A DNA stretch of 64,000 nucleotides from Burkholderiaceae bacterium (GTDB lineage: Bacteria; Pseudomonadota; Gammaproteobacteria; Burkholderiales; Burkholderiaceae_E), in assembly GCA_023954135.1 (NCBI GenBank), contig JAMLIN010000021.1, forward strand, positions 1 through 64,000. The letters run 5' to 3'. Position 1 is the first letter of the stretch. Every line of letters starts with the position of its first letter. Below, in pieces: positions 18,507-27,607 of the stretch. Made by a program: the position numbers and the translations under genes. The notes below the pieces were generated by a model. It was not told where the DNA came from. It did no database searches and saw only the letters and a list, made by a program, of their open reading frames with translations.

Positions 18507-18640
18507 GGCCGGACGCGCCCGAGCGGTGCGCCAGGGCGGTTCCGATCGAGGCGCAAAGCGCAGCCATGTCGGGTGACATGGCGAGCATTTGCAACGATGA
18601 GCGGGGCCGGTCTGGCGTGACGAGCGGGCGTGGCTGGCCC
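18507..18640. repeat. 134-bp near-palindromic element, second family member
   Basis: An imperfect palindrome with ends GGCCGGACGCGCCCG (18507-18521) and the inverted partner CGGGCGTGGCTGGCC (18626-18640). Its centre is a perfect stem, GCCATGTC (18564-18571) and GACATGGC (18576-18583), with loop GGGT. It shares flanking core sequence with the element at 3431-3588 (AGGCGC before the stem, GCGAG.ATTTGCAACG after it) while the stem bases differ in a compensating way. It sits between the convergent DUF4124-like and globin genes. The sequence GTTCACGGGT occurs on both sides (18477-18486, 18642-18651). Confidence 0.65.
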
Positions 18641-18642
18641 GT

Positions 18643-19056
18643 TCACGGGTTCCCCAGATTGCGCATCCAGTCGGCGGTCTTGTAGAACGAGCCGAGCAGG
18701 CGGTCGAAGAACTCGCCTTCGATCCCCTCGTGCGCCATCGCCTCGGCCATGCACAGCAGCCACTGGTCGCGCTCGACCGTGCCGATGGCGAACGGCAGAT
18801 GGCGCGCCCGCAGGCGCGGATGGCCGAGGCGTTCCACGTAGAGAGCCGGTCCGCCGAGCCAGCCGCAGAGGAACCAGTGGAGCTTGTCGCGCGAGCCGGC
18901 GAGTTGCGGCGGATGCAGCGAACGCAGGCGAACGAAGCGCGCGTCCTCGTCCATCAGGTCGTAGAAGCGATCGACCAGGGCCCGCACGCCGGCCTCGCCG
19001 CCAAGGCGGACGAAGGGAGCATCGGTATCGGGTGTTTCGTCGCAGGCCTCAGGCAT
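18643..19056 (-). CDS. group II truncated haemoglobin
   Basis: A 137-residue globin of the trHb II class, probably binding O2 or NO. Visible landmarks are VDRFYDLM (B10 Tyr), HWFLCGWLGG, the proximal histidine region GHPRLRARHLPF (F8 His) and ERDQWLLCMAEAM, whose Trp is the G8 Trp typical of group II. The start overlaps the stop of the upstream permease gene by 8 bp, so the two are probably co-transcribed. The last codons AACCCGTGA lie next to the palindromic element and are echoed on its other side. Confidence 0.9.
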   Translation of the reverse strand: MPEACDETPDTDAPFVRLGGEAGVRALVDRFYDLMDEDARFVRLRSLHPPQLAGSRDKLHWFLCGWLGGPALYVERLGHPRLRARHLPFAIGTVERDQWLLCMAEAMAHEGIEGEFFDRLLGSFYKTADWMRNLGNP

Positions 19057-21595
19057 CGCGCAACACCGTCATCGGCGGCGAATCGAGCACATGCCGCAGG
19101 CCGAGCCAGCCCGCCAGCAGGGACAACAAGGCCCCGCCCAGCGCCCCCAGGGGCAGCAGGGACAGGCGCAGGCTCAGCTCGAAATCGAAGACCCGTTCGG
19201 CGAGCACCGAGCCGACGACGAGCGCGCCGATCGCCGCCAGCAGGCCGGCGAGCGCGCCCGAGGCGGCGATTTCGATCAGTTGCGCGACCGACAGCTGGCG
19301 GCGCGATGCGCCCAGCGCGCGCATCAGCCCGGCCTCGCGCAGGCGCTCGTCCCGCGAGACGGCCAACGCCCCGTACAGGACCGCGATGCCCGCGACCAGG
19401 GTGAGCACGAAGAGCACCTGGACCGCGCGGATCACCTGCGCGAGCATGTCCTGCACCTGGCGCAGGATGTTGCCGACATCGAAGACAGTGAGGTTCGGCA
19501 TCTCGCGCACCAGTTCCCGGTCGACGTGCTCGCCGGTCTCGGGCTGGTGGTAGGCGGTGATCCAGGTCTGCGGCATCTCTCCGAGCAGCGCCGGCGACAG
19601 GATGGCGAAGAAGTTCACCTGCATCGAATCCCAGGCGACGACGCGCGCGCTCGTGAGATCGGCCTCGATGATGCGTCCGGCGATGTCGAAGCCGACCTTG
19701 TCGCCGACTTTCAGCCGGAGGGTGGCCATGATCCCCTCCTCGAAGGAGACCTCGTTCGCCTGCGGATCGAACCAGCGTCCCGCCACGACCTTGTTGTGCG
19801 ACGGCGGCTCGGCCATGTAGGAGAGGTTGAACTCCCGCTGCACCAGGCGCTGCGCCCTGTCGTCGTCGTAGTCGTCGGCCCGGACGGGCGCGCCGTTGAT
19901 GGTCACGAGCCGGCCGCGCACCATCGGGAACAGGTTCGTGTCGGCGATGCCGGCCTCGCCCAGGCGATCGCCGACCCGGGCACGCTGCTCGGGCTGGATG
20001 TTGATGACGAAGCGGTTCGGCGCATCCGGGGGGCTCGCCCGCTGCCAGCCCTCGATGAGGTCGCTGCGGGTGACGGTGAGCAGCATCAGCGCCATCAGGC
20101 CGATCGCGAGCGCGACCACCTGCGCCACCGACGCCTCGCGCCGCCGCGACCAGGAAGCGAAGGCGAGTCGCCATGCCGGCGAGCGCATCGCCCCGGCCAG
20201 GCCGCGCAGCCGGCCCACCATGCGCACGGCGAAGAGCCCCGCCAGCACGAAGACGACACCTCCGGCGGCAAAGCCGGCAAGCGCCCAGGCCGCCAGGCGG
20301 CGGTCCCCGGCGAACCAGAGCATCAGCCCCGCGAAGCAGACGAGCGCAAGCACGGCGCCCACCCAGGCGAGCCCGCCGACCGGACCCAGCTCGCGGCGCA
20401 GGACCCGCATCGGGGGCACGCCGGCAAGGCGCACGAAGGGCCAGGCGCCGAAGCCGATGAGCAGCACCACCGATGCGGCGATCGCCCGCAGCGCCGGCCA
20501 GGCCGAGGCCGGCGGCAGCGGCACCGCCACCATGGAGGCGACGGCCGAGACCAGCAGGAAATGCAGCGACCAGCCGACGACGGCGCCCGCCAGACCGCCG
20601 ACGAGGGCGATCCAGAGCAGTTCGGCGACCAGGGCCCGCAGCAGCCGGCCCTGCGGCAGGCCGATAGCCTTCATCACCGCGCAGCCGTCGATGTGGCGCT
20701 GGGCGAAGCGCCGGGCACCGAGCGCCACCGCCACCGCCGCGATCAGCGCGGTGAGCAGGGCCACCAGCGCAAGGAACTGCTCGGCCCGCGCCAGGGTGGA
20801 GGAGAGCTCGGGCCGGCCATCGGTGACCGTCTCCAGCCGCTGGCCGGGCTCCAGCCGACCCTCCAGGCGCGCGCGCACCGCGCCGACCTGGGCGGGCTCG
20901 CCGGCGACGAGAAGGTTCCAGCTGGCGCGGCTTGCCGGACCGAGCAGGCCGGTGGAATCGAGGTCGGCCTCGGCGATCATCAGGCGCGGCGCGAAGTTCA
21001 CGAAACCGGTGCCGCGGTCGGTCTCGACGCTGATGATCCGGCCGATCCGGAACATCCGCTCGCCCAATTCGACCTCGTCGCCGACGTCGAGCCCGAGCGC
21101 GGTGGCGAGCTGGGGATCCAGCCAGGCCTCGCCGGGCGCCGGGATCCCGGTCGCCTCGACATCGGCCCGGGCGCCGAGACCGTCGCGAACCAGCAGTCGG
21201 CCGCGCAACGGATAGCCCTCCCCGACCGCCTTGACGGAAGCGAGCTGAACACCGTCGGCACCCGCCGCCATGCTCGGGAAGACGACGGTCCGGGTCATCG
21301 AGACCCCGGCCGCCGCCGACCCGATCGGGCTGGCGTCGACCGGGCGGTCCGAGGCGAGCACGAGATCGGCGCCCAGCAGATGCGAAGCCTGGCGCTCGAG
21401 CGCGAGCTCCATGCGGTCGACGAAGAATCCCACCGAGGCGATCGCCGCCACGGCGATCACCAGTGCGCCCAGCAGCAGGTTCAGTTCGCCGGCGCGCCAG
21501 TCGCGCCAGGCCAGTCGAAGGGAGAGCAGGAGGAAGTTCACGTCGGTCGTGCCGGCGCGCGAGCGCCAGGTCGTGCCAGGATGGTCCGCCAGCAT
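19049..21595 (-). CDS. ABC transporter permease, FtsX/MacB-like (YbbP type)
   Basis: An 848-residue inner-membrane protein with two FtsX permease units. It has an N-terminal helix (LLLGALVIAVAAIASVGFFV), a large periplasmic domain, three helices at about 260-370, further helices at about 395-460, a second periplasmic domain (about 500-700) and a final three-helix set ending before RHVLDSPPMTVLRDA. This is the YbbP layout, whose members extract or export lipids or lipoproteins with a YbbA-type ATPase. No ATPase gene is adjacent here. The start could instead be GTG 21541 (VNFLLLSLRLAWRD), which fits homologues better. Confidence 0.88.
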   Translation of the reverse strand: MLADHPGTTWRSRAGTTDVNFLLLSLRLAWRDWRAGELNLLLGALVIAVAAIASVGFFVDRMELALERQASHLLGADLVLASDRPVDASPIGSAAAGVSMTRTVVFPSMAAGADGVQLASVKAVGEGYPLRGRLLVRDGLGARADVEATGIPAPGEAWLDPQLATALGLDVGDEVELGERMFRIGRIISVETDRGTGFVNFAPRLMIAEADLDSTGLLGPASRASWNLLVAGEPAQVGAVRARLEGRLEPGQRLETVTDGRPELSSTLARAEQFLALVALLTALIAAVAVALGARRFAQRHIDGCAVMKAIGLPQGRLLRALVAELLWIALVGGLAGAVVGWSLHFLLVSAVASMVAVPLPPASAWPALRAIAASVVLLIGFGAWPFVRLAGVPPMRVLRRELGPVGGLAWVGAVLALVCFAGLMLWFAGDRRLAAWALAGFAAGGVVFVLAGLFAVRMVGRLRGLAGAMRSPAWRLAFASWSRRREASVAQVVALAIGLMALMLLTVTRSDLIEGWQRASPPDAPNRFVINIQPEQRARVGDRLGEAGIADTNLFPMVRGRLVTINGAPVRADDYDDDRAQRLVQREFNLSYMAEPPSHNKVVAGRWFDPQANEVSFEEGIMATLRLKVGDKVGFDIAGRIIEADLTSARVVAWDSMQVNFFAILSPALLGEMPQTWITAYHQPETGEHVDRELVREMPNLTVFDVGNILRQVQDMLAQVIRAVQVLFVLTLVAGIAVLYGALAVSRDERLREAGLMRALGASRRQLSVAQLIEIAASGALAGLLAAIGALVVGSVLAERVFDFELSLRLSLLPLGALGGALLSLLAGWLGLRHVLDSPPMTVLRDA

Positions 21596-21727
21596 AAACC
21601 ATCGGGCCCGTGGGCCGGATACGATCGCGGCCAGCGCTTCCCGCAGGGATTGCGCAGCGCCGTCTTGCTAACATGGCGAGCCCTCGTCGCGATCGGCGCC
21701 GACGAGCCGAACCAGGAGACAGAGTCG

Positions 21728-22258
21728 ATGCCCCGTATCCCATACCAGCCCGCGGACCTCGCCGAGCCGGCGGAGGTCGTCGACGCGATCCGTCGCCGCC
21801 GCGGCGGCGAGCTGATGGAGCTCGACCGGATGCTGCTGCACAGCGCCCCGCTGGCGGCGGGCTGGAACACGATGATGGGCAGCGTGCGCAACGAGTTCAT
21901 CGTGGCGAAGCGGCTGCGCGAGCTCGCGATGTGCACGGTCGCCGTCATCAATGACGCGAGCTACGAGCTCGCGGCCCATGCGCCGATCTATCTCGCCGAG
22001 GGCGGCACCCAGGCGCAGCTCGACGCGATCGCGGCCGACCCGGATGCGGCCGCCGCCGATAGGGCGCTGTTCGAGCCACTCGATGCCGCCACCATCGCAC
22101 TCACGATCGAGATGACCCGCAACGTGAAGGTCGAGGATGCCACCTTCGCCCGCATCGAGGCCCTGCTCGGGCGGCGCGAGCTCGTCGAGCTGATCGCGAC
22201 GATCGCCGCCTACAACATGGTTTCCCGGTTCCTCGTGGCCACCGGCATCACCCACTGA
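21728..22258 (+). CDS. carboxymuconolactone decarboxylase family protein
   Basis: A 176-residue all-helical CMD/AhpD-fold protein: FIVAKRLRELAMCTVAVINDASYELAAHAPIYLAEGGT is the core, with the conserved Glu-x3-His (ELAAH). The AhpD redox pair C-x2-C is absent, so peroxidase activity of that kind is unlikely. Homologues of this type include gamma-carboxymuconolactone decarboxylase-like proteins of unknown substrate. The ATG lies 7 bases after an AGGAGA site. Divergent from the permease gene and 64 bp upstream of msrB. Confidence 0.88.
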   Translation: MPRIPYQPADLAEPAEVVDAIRRRRGGELMELDRMLLHSAPLAAGWNTMMGSVRNEFIVAKRLRELAMCTVAVINDASYELAAHAPIYLAEGGTQAQLDAIAADPDAAAADRALFEPLDAATIALTIEMTRNVKVEDATFARIEALLGRRELVELIATIAAYNMVSRFLVATGITH

Positions 22259-22322
22259 TTCCGGGCCCGCATGAAGACGGCGGCGTTAACATGGCGGGAG
22301 CAGTCACCGCACTGAGGCAGCC

Positions 22323-22790
22323 ATGAACCACGAAACCGATCCCCGGGAGCTCGGCGAGTTCCTCCCTCCCGGAGAAGAACTTCCCGACCCGGACGAGCGC
22401 ATCGAACGCAACCCCCAGGAATGGGCGCGCATCCTGCCGCCCGACACCTACCGGGTGCTGCGCGAAGAAGCCACCGAAAGGCCCGGCAGCAGCGAGCTGA
22501 ACCACGAGAAGCGGCGCGGGCTGTTCGTGTGCGCCGGCTGCGGGGCTGCGCTGTTCACCTCGGCGACCAAGTACGAGAGCGGTTCCGGCTGGCCGAGCTT
22601 CTATGCGCCGATCGAAGGCGCCCTGGGCACCAGCACCGACCACAAGCTGATGGTCCCGCGCACCGAATATCATTGCCGGCGCTGCGGCGGCCACCAGGGT
22701 CATGTCTTCGACGACGGCCCCGCGCCGACCGGCCTGCGCTTCTGCAACAACGGGCTCGCCTTGCGCTTCGTTCCCGCCGACCCCGAGTGA
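22323..22790 (+). CDS. msrB: peptide-methionine (R)-S-oxide reductase
   Basis: Repairs methionine R-sulfoxide in proteins. The 155-residue sequence has both zinc CxxC pairs (CAGC and CRRC), the family block YESGSGWPSFYAP, EYHCRRCGGHQGHVFDDGP, and the catalytic cysteine in RFCNNGLALRF. The usual form is R-[YF]-C-[VI]-N, so Asn after Cys is a mild departure. The N-terminal 35 residues (LGEFLPPGEELPDPDERIE) are an extension rich in acid and proline. No signal peptide, so it is cytoplasmic. Confidence 0.95.
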   Translation: MNHETDPRELGEFLPPGEELPDPDERIERNPQEWARILPPDTYRVLREEATERPGSSELNHEKRRGLFVCAGCGAALFTSATKYESGSGWPSFYAPIEGALGTSTDHKLMVPRTEYHCRRCGGHQGHVFDDGPAPTGLRFCNNGLALRFVPADPE

Positions 22791-22823
22791 GCCATACACC
22801 CCAGAAACCGGAGACGTATCCCC

Positions 22824-23930
22824 ATGAGCATCCAGTCCAAAGCCGTCGTCTGCCGTGAACTCAACGCGCCGGTGGTCGTCGAGACGATCAGCGTCGACAA
22901 GCCCCAGGCCGGCGAAGTCCTCGTCGAGATGAAGGCCTGCGGCGTCTGCCACAGCGATCTCTCGGCCACCAACGGCACGATCGGCTTTCCCCTGCCCCTG
23001 ATCCTCGGCCACGAGGGAGCCGGCGTCGTCGCCGAAGTCGGCGAAGGCGTCACCGGCCTCGCTCCCGGCGACCATGTGCTGACCTCCTTCGTCAGCATGT
23101 GCGGCCGCTGCCGCTTCTGCCAGACCGGCCGGCCGCAATTGTGCGACCAGGGTGCCAAGACCCTCGTGACGCTGCCCGGCGGCGCGCAACGCACCAGGGA
23201 CGCAGCGGGCACGCCGCTCAACATCTTCTCGGGTTGCGGGTCGATGTCGCAGTTCCAGACCCTGCACCAGGACAACCTCGTCAAGATCGATCCCGATGTG
23301 CCGCTCGACCGGGCCGCACTGATCGGCTGCGGCGTGATGACCGGATTCGGCGCGGCGGCCAATACCGCGAGGGTCGAGGCCGGTTCGCGCACCGTCGTGT
23401 TCGGCGCCGGCGGCGTCGGGCTGTCGGCGATCCAGGGCTGCGCGGTCTGCGGGGCCAGCCAGGTGGTCGCCGTCGACACCAGCGCAGCCAAGCTCGAGTT
23501 CGCCCGCCAGATGGGCGCGACGCACACCATCGATGCCTCGCAGGAGGAGAACGTCGTCAAGGCCCTGCGCAAGCTCACCGACGGCGGCGCCGACTATGCC
23601 TTCGAGTGCGTCGGCCACGGCGAGATCGCCGAACAGGCCTACGGCAGCCTCGCCAAGGGCGGGACGGCGGTGATCGTCGGCGTCGCGCCGATGTCGCACA
23701 AGACCTCGGTGCGCACCGCCCAGCTCACATTCGAGGAAAAGACCCTCACCGGCAGCTACTTCGGCTCGGCCCGTCCGCGCCAGGACTTCCCCCGGCTGAT
23801 CTCGCTCTACAAGGGCGGCCGGCTCAAGCTCGACGAGCTGGTCACCCGGACCTATTCGATCGACGAAGCCCCGCAGGCCTTCGAGGATCTCGAGAAGGGG
23901 CGGAACGCCCGCGGCGTCATCGTCTTCTGA
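22824..23930 (+). CDS. zinc-dependent alcohol dehydrogenase
   Basis: A 368-residue medium-chain Zn alcohol dehydrogenase close to the class III / aryl-alcohol group. Catalytic zinc ligands are in GVCHSD and GHEGAG; structural zinc ligands are the four cysteines in CGRCRFCQTGRPQLC. The Rossmann motif is VFGAGGVGLSAIQG. The C-terminal block DFPRLISLYKGGRLKLDELVTRTY and EAPQAFEDLEKG are typical. It probably oxidises an alcohol with NAD+, possibly through a mycothiol- or glutathione-like adduct, but the substrate is not shown. Last chromosomal gene before the defence island. Confidence 0.93.
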   Translation: MSIQSKAVVCRELNAPVVVETISVDKPQAGEVLVEMKACGVCHSDLSATNGTIGFPLPLILGHEGAGVVAEVGEGVTGLAPGDHVLTSFVSMCGRCRFCQTGRPQLCDQGAKTLVTLPGGAQRTRDAAGTPLNIFSGCGSMSQFQTLHQDNLVKIDPDVPLDRAALIGCGVMTGFGAAANTARVEAGSRTVVFGAGGVGLSAIQGCAVCGASQVVAVDTSAAKLEFARQMGATHTIDASQEENVVKALRKLTDGGADYAFECVGHGEIAEQAYGSLAKGGTAVIVGVAPMSHKTSVRTAQLTFEEKTLTGSYFGSARPRQDFPRLISLYKGGRLKLDELVTRTYSIDEAPQAFEDLEKGRNARGVIVF

Positions 23931-24214
23931 ATCGACGCCCCCACGCTCACAGTCACTCCCCGCCCCCCAGCGGGGGCTCCGGTCTGCGGCTTCAGGCCTG
24001 CCCGCGCGGGGCTGGAGCTGCAGACCGAAGAAGCGTTGCGTGCTGCAACGCCGCGGCCTGCAAGGCCTCAGTGGCTTCGGGCAGCCGGGCTGCCGTGATC
24101 TGCCGCTATCGTGCCTCTCAACACACTTCCTGCAATTCCCTTGAAGCGGAGCGAAGACGAACGAGGCGCCACGCCGGGCGCTCTTCGACAGTCACCCAGC
24201 CTTCCCTAACCGCG
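23931..24214. other. junction between chromosome and defence island
   Basis: A 284-bp gap holding no gene I can support. Just after the dehydrogenase stop is a GC-rich hairpin, CCCCGC...GCGGGG (about 23960-23978), without a T-run, a possible terminator. A second small dyad CGTTGC...GCAACG lies near 24034-24050. I found no tRNA gene, integrase or direct repeat to mark an attachment site. Confidence 0.45.
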
Positions 24215-25753
24215 TCAGAACCTTCCGATCTTAAGCAACGGGCTAGGCGATGCTGCGGATACAACGAGGGTCAGGGACCGGCGGGCGCGGCTGAGAGCCA
24301 CATACAGTCTGCACCTTGCAGCATCCGTGTCTGGGAAATGGGCCTTATCGCACGGGATAAGCAACGCGTTGTCGCATTCGAGGCCCTTCGCCTTGTGAAT
24401 TGTGGTTATGGATTTCGAGGGTGGCATTGGCCGCGCATAGGAACGCCGACGGTTTATCTCGCCAAATCCGTCTTCGGGCGTGGCGAAGTCTCCAAGCTTG
24501 ATCGCATCGCGAAACTCGTTCCGGCGGTCGATACAGACATCCTTAAATCCGGGTGTCTTGTTTTCGACCAGCTCCGCCAATCGTTTCAGACATTTCGCCA
24601 CGCCCTCATGGTCCGGCTCGGCGAGAATGTAACGGGCCAGCTCCTGAATGAGCGCGGGCTTCCCCGTCACGGCTTTCTGGCAGCCTTCCGCGATCTCCTG
24701 GATGAATCGGTCGCCGTGACTGGAGCGGCTGAACCCCTTGCAGACTTCTTCGATGAAGGCGACAGCGGCGCCTGCCACTGCAGGGGCCTCTCCGGCCTTC
24801 TGCGTCAGAGTCGTGGCCAACTTGCCGAGCGGCTCGCGAGTATGTCCTTCCCAGATTGGGAGTCGGCGGTTCCAGAAGGCCCTGAGTGCATCGACCGTAG
24901 CGTTCTGGCTGCTGAGAACAAGGATGCTCTGGGCGGAATTGACGATGCTATCGACCGGACGCCTGTGGTCACGGGACAGGCCGTAGCCGGTTCTGCTGTG
25001 CGCCGTATTCTCGGCTACGATCACGCTGAGGCCGGACGGCAGACTACCGGAAAGGTCTATGAGGCCGCCGCTCCTGAGGCTCTCGCGGGCCTGCAATATC
25101 CAGTCTCCGAGATCGGGCGATCCGTCGCGCCAGCGGTGCGGATGCTTGAGTACGTCCGAGACGCCGGAGGATTTTAGTGCATCCCATTGCTCCCGGCTCG
25201 TCGCGACGGCTTTCTTGCCTCTGCCGTAGATCGCCTGCATGGGGTCGCCGAACACCCGCAAACGCGAACCCGCTCTGTGTAACGCCATGACGATGCCGTG
25301 TTGATCGGCGTGGGAGTCCTGATGCTCGTCGGCGATGATGACGGGATAGCGGTCCGCGAGCGCGGCAGCGATCATCGGTTTCGCTTCGAGGAGACTGGCG
25401 ACGCGCGTGCCGAGTTGCTTGAATCCATCGTTGCCCTGCTGACGCGCCCATGAGGACGGATCAGGCGGAAGGTCGAGGGATTTGTGATAGACCGTGGCGG
25501 CTTGCACGGCGAGCGAGTCGATCGTTTTGATTTCGAGTTTGCCGGAGACGGCACTCGTCTCCTTCGCAAACTGCGCGCAGGCGGAATGCGTGTGCGTCAG
25601 GATCAGCGTCCGTCCGCGTGACGATGCCAGCGCCGCGCGGCGCGCGTAGTTCGCGCCCTGATACGTCTTCCCGCATCCGGCGGGGGCCTCGATGACGACA
25701 AGGGGTTCGGAGGAATCGAGCAGCGCGGCAACGTCCTTGTCCTTATCGCTCAT
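24215..25753 (-). CDS. UvrD-like superfamily 1 helicase (GajB-like)
   Basis: A 512-residue SF1A helicase. Motif I APAGCGKTYQG (about residue 19), Ia TLILTHTHSACAQF, II IIADEHQD, III FGDPMQAIYG, V TTIHKAKGLECD and VI RLYVALSRARRSL are all present, so ATPase and translocase activity is likely. At about 500 residues it matches GajB, the helicase partner of the OLD nuclease in Gabija. It lies 3 bp downstream of the OLD gene and is the last gene of the six-gene operon. In Gabija, GajB is thought to respond to DNA ends released by the nuclease. That it does so here is an inference. Confidence 0.88.
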   Translation of the reverse strand: MSDKDKDVAALLDSSEPLVVIEAPAGCGKTYQGANYARRAALASSRGRTLILTHTHSACAQFAKETSAVSGKLEIKTIDSLAVQAATVYHKSLDLPPDPSSWARQQGNDGFKQLGTRVASLLEAKPMIAAALADRYPVIIADEHQDSHADQHGIVMALHRAGSRLRVFGDPMQAIYGRGKKAVATSREQWDALKSSGVSDVLKHPHRWRDGSPDLGDWILQARESLRSGGLIDLSGSLPSGLSVIVAENTAHSRTGYGLSRDHRRPVDSIVNSAQSILVLSSQNATVDALRAFWNRRLPIWEGHTREPLGKLATTLTQKAGEAPAVAGAAVAFIEEVCKGFSRSSHGDRFIQEIAEGCQKAVTGKPALIQELARYILAEPDHEGVAKCLKRLAELVENKTPGFKDVCIDRRNEFRDAIKLGDFATPEDGFGEINRRRSYARPMPPSKSITTIHKAKGLECDNALLIPCDKAHFPDTDAARCRLYVALSRARRSLTLVVSAASPSPLLKIGRF

Positions 25754-25756
25754 GGA

Positions 25757-27580
25757 TCAAAGGTCGTCGCTCACGGGCTGCCCGACGAAGTTGCGGACGG
25801 CATTGATAAACGGCATCACCGTGGGTTTGAGCTGCGGCCAGACGCCGAGGATCTCCGCCTTCTGCGCCAGTTCTCGTCCACCCTCTACGGATTTGAACCA
25901 CTGCTTGCCGTGCTTCTTCCAGGTCTTCGCTTGTCCATCCGGCGCGCCTTCTGGATTGCCGCTCGCGGCGGCGATGATGACCGCACGGAGACTACTCCCA
26001 CCCTTGGCGACAATCGCTTCGAGGCTTTTTTCGTCGATCCCCAATCGGTCGGCGAGCGTCTTCCGGCGCTCCGAGTCGTAGACGCCGTCCTCGTCCTTAA
26101 TCAGCTCCGTGAGCTTGCCGTCCTCGACAAGTTTGATAACGCTTGCTTCCGTGCTGCCGGACTCCCACTGAAACAGCAAGTCGCCCATCTTCTCCTTGAG
26201 CGCTTTCCACCGGGCTGGGTCCTCAGTTGTGAAATCAACAAAGCCAGCGAATTTGAGGCCGCCATTGCTCATGGCTTCGAGAAGGCCGAGGACAGTCGGA
26301 GTTCCCTGGCCGTCGCAGACACGGATGCCCTGGTCGCGCGGGCTTCCCTTGATCGCCTTCTCAAGGAAATACGAAACAAAGCCAAGTTCCGTCGGGCCTT
26401 CGGCGATGACGGCAAGTCGGGCAAGAAACGTCTCAGAATCGCGCTCCTGTTGCCGCTTTATCTTTTCTTGTGGAAGCTCGCCGATATTTCCTTTCGGGTC
26501 GAGATACCAGAGCGTGCTGTTGGTCGCCGCGTTGATGGCAACGGCGCTGTGAGTCGTGATGAAGGTCTGCGTCGATTCCGATTGCAGGGATTCGATAAGC
26601 TTCCGAACGCGGTACGGTTCGAGGCCGCGCTCCGCTTCGTCGATGACGGCAATCCGCGTCCTGGTCTGGGTCGCGGCGGCGATTTGCAGCGTCGCCATGC
26701 GCCGCGTGCCCGCACCCCAGCTGGCGAGCGGCAGCGCCGTCGCTTCCGGATTCTCCGGCAGCTTCTTCGATGCGAGCAGACCGATCAGCGCGCCGATGGA
26801 GATTCCCTGCGCGCTTGTCAGGCCGAGTTCCAATCCGCTGGGGAGCAGCCCCTCGCGCAAGGCGTCGTCGAGCCGCTGGAGCGACTTCTTCGCGTCATCG
26901 CTCAATTCCTCTCCGAGATTGATCTCGGCGATCTTCTTCCCGATCCTCGGCTTGAAACCCTGATCGGCAAGGAGCCGGTCGAGCGCCGAGCCGTAAACGA
27001 GCCGCAAGTCGCGGTCGTTGCGGTCGTCGCTGCCAAGCCGGACGACGCCGATGGCACGCCTGACGGCGGCGGACAGAACCTCAACATCATCGTTGGGCTG
27101 AACGATCTCCCAGACCAGCTCCATTTCCGGCGTGCCGCGGACCTGGAACCGGTACACCGGAACTTCTGGCGTCGGGATGTCGTCGCTTTCTCCATCGGAG
27201 ACGAGCGGCGCGATAGCTTCTTTCCCGTTCCATTCCCACGGCCAGTTGAATTTCTGCTGCTGGCTTATCTCCGTCGAAGCCGGAAGCGACAGGACGGCCT
27301 GGATAGTGAATCCGGGATTGCTCTCGCGGCAGTGATAGTCGGATTCGGAAACGACGGCGGCGTTGGACGGGTTGAGCAGCAGCGCAATCGCATCGAGGAT
27401 CGTGCTCTTGCCCACGTCGCCGCCGCCGAGGATGACGTTGAGGCCCGGCGCGGGATTCCACTTGAGCGCCTTGATGCCACGAAACCGCTCAATCGTGAGC
27501 TGGAGAATGATCGCCGCGTCAGGGAGAGGAATGACAGCGGGTTTGGCTGGTGCGGCAGTCTTGGTTGCTTTCTTTGCCAT
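25757..27580 (-). CDS. OLD-family ATP-dependent nuclease (GajA-like, class 2)
   Basis: A 607-residue protein with an N-terminal ABC-type ATPase and a C-terminal TOPRIM nuclease. ATPase features: LTIERFRGIKALKWNP, Walker A GGGDVGKSTIL (about residue 52), signature region ASWGAGTRRMATLQ, Walker B RIAVIDEAERGLEP and switch His TFITTHSAVAIN. TOPRIM features: VIAEGPTELGFVSYFLEKAI (catalytic Glu) and FAGFVDFTTEDP (acidic metal ligands). The Lys/Ala-rich first 17 residues are an extension. Together with the UvrD-like gene 3 bp downstream this is the class 2 OLD/Gabija arrangement. It follows hsdS by 27 bp within a type I restriction operon. Walker A carries GGGD where GajA-type proteins usually have GxNGxG. 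Confidence 0.88.
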   Translation of the reverse strand: MAKKATKTAAPAKPAVIPLPDAAIILQLTIERFRGIKALKWNPAPGLNVILGGGDVGKSTILDAIALLLNPSNAAVVSESDYHCRESNPGFTIQAVLSLPASTEISQQQKFNWPWEWNGKEAIAPLVSDGESDDIPTPEVPVYRFQVRGTPEMELVWEIVQPNDDVEVLSAAVRRAIGVVRLGSDDRNDRDLRLVYGSALDRLLADQGFKPRIGKKIAEINLGEELSDDAKKSLQRLDDALREGLLPSGLELGLTSAQGISIGALIGLLASKKLPENPEATALPLASWGAGTRRMATLQIAAATQTRTRIAVIDEAERGLEPYRVRKLIESLQSESTQTFITTHSAVAINAATNSTLWYLDPKGNIGELPQEKIKRQQERDSETFLARLAVIAEGPTELGFVSYFLEKAIKGSPRDQGIRVCDGQGTPTVLGLLEAMSNGGLKFAGFVDFTTEDPARWKALKEKMGDLLFQWESGSTEASVIKLVEDGKLTELIKDEDGVYDSERRKTLADRLGIDEKSLEAIVAKGGSSLRAVIIAAASGNPEGAPDGQAKTWKKHGKQWFKSVEGGRELAQKAEILGVWPQLKPTVMPFINAVRNFVGQPVSDDL

Positions 27581-27607
27581 TGTCCCTGTTGCTCTTCGTT
27601 CCTGCGC

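Noticed and set aside
19091-22258. Very long open frame on the plus strand opposite the FtsX-like permease gene
   Set aside because: It is Gln/Arg/His-rich with no domain, and arises from the high GC content of the real minus-strand gene; only its end (21728-22258) is a true CDS.
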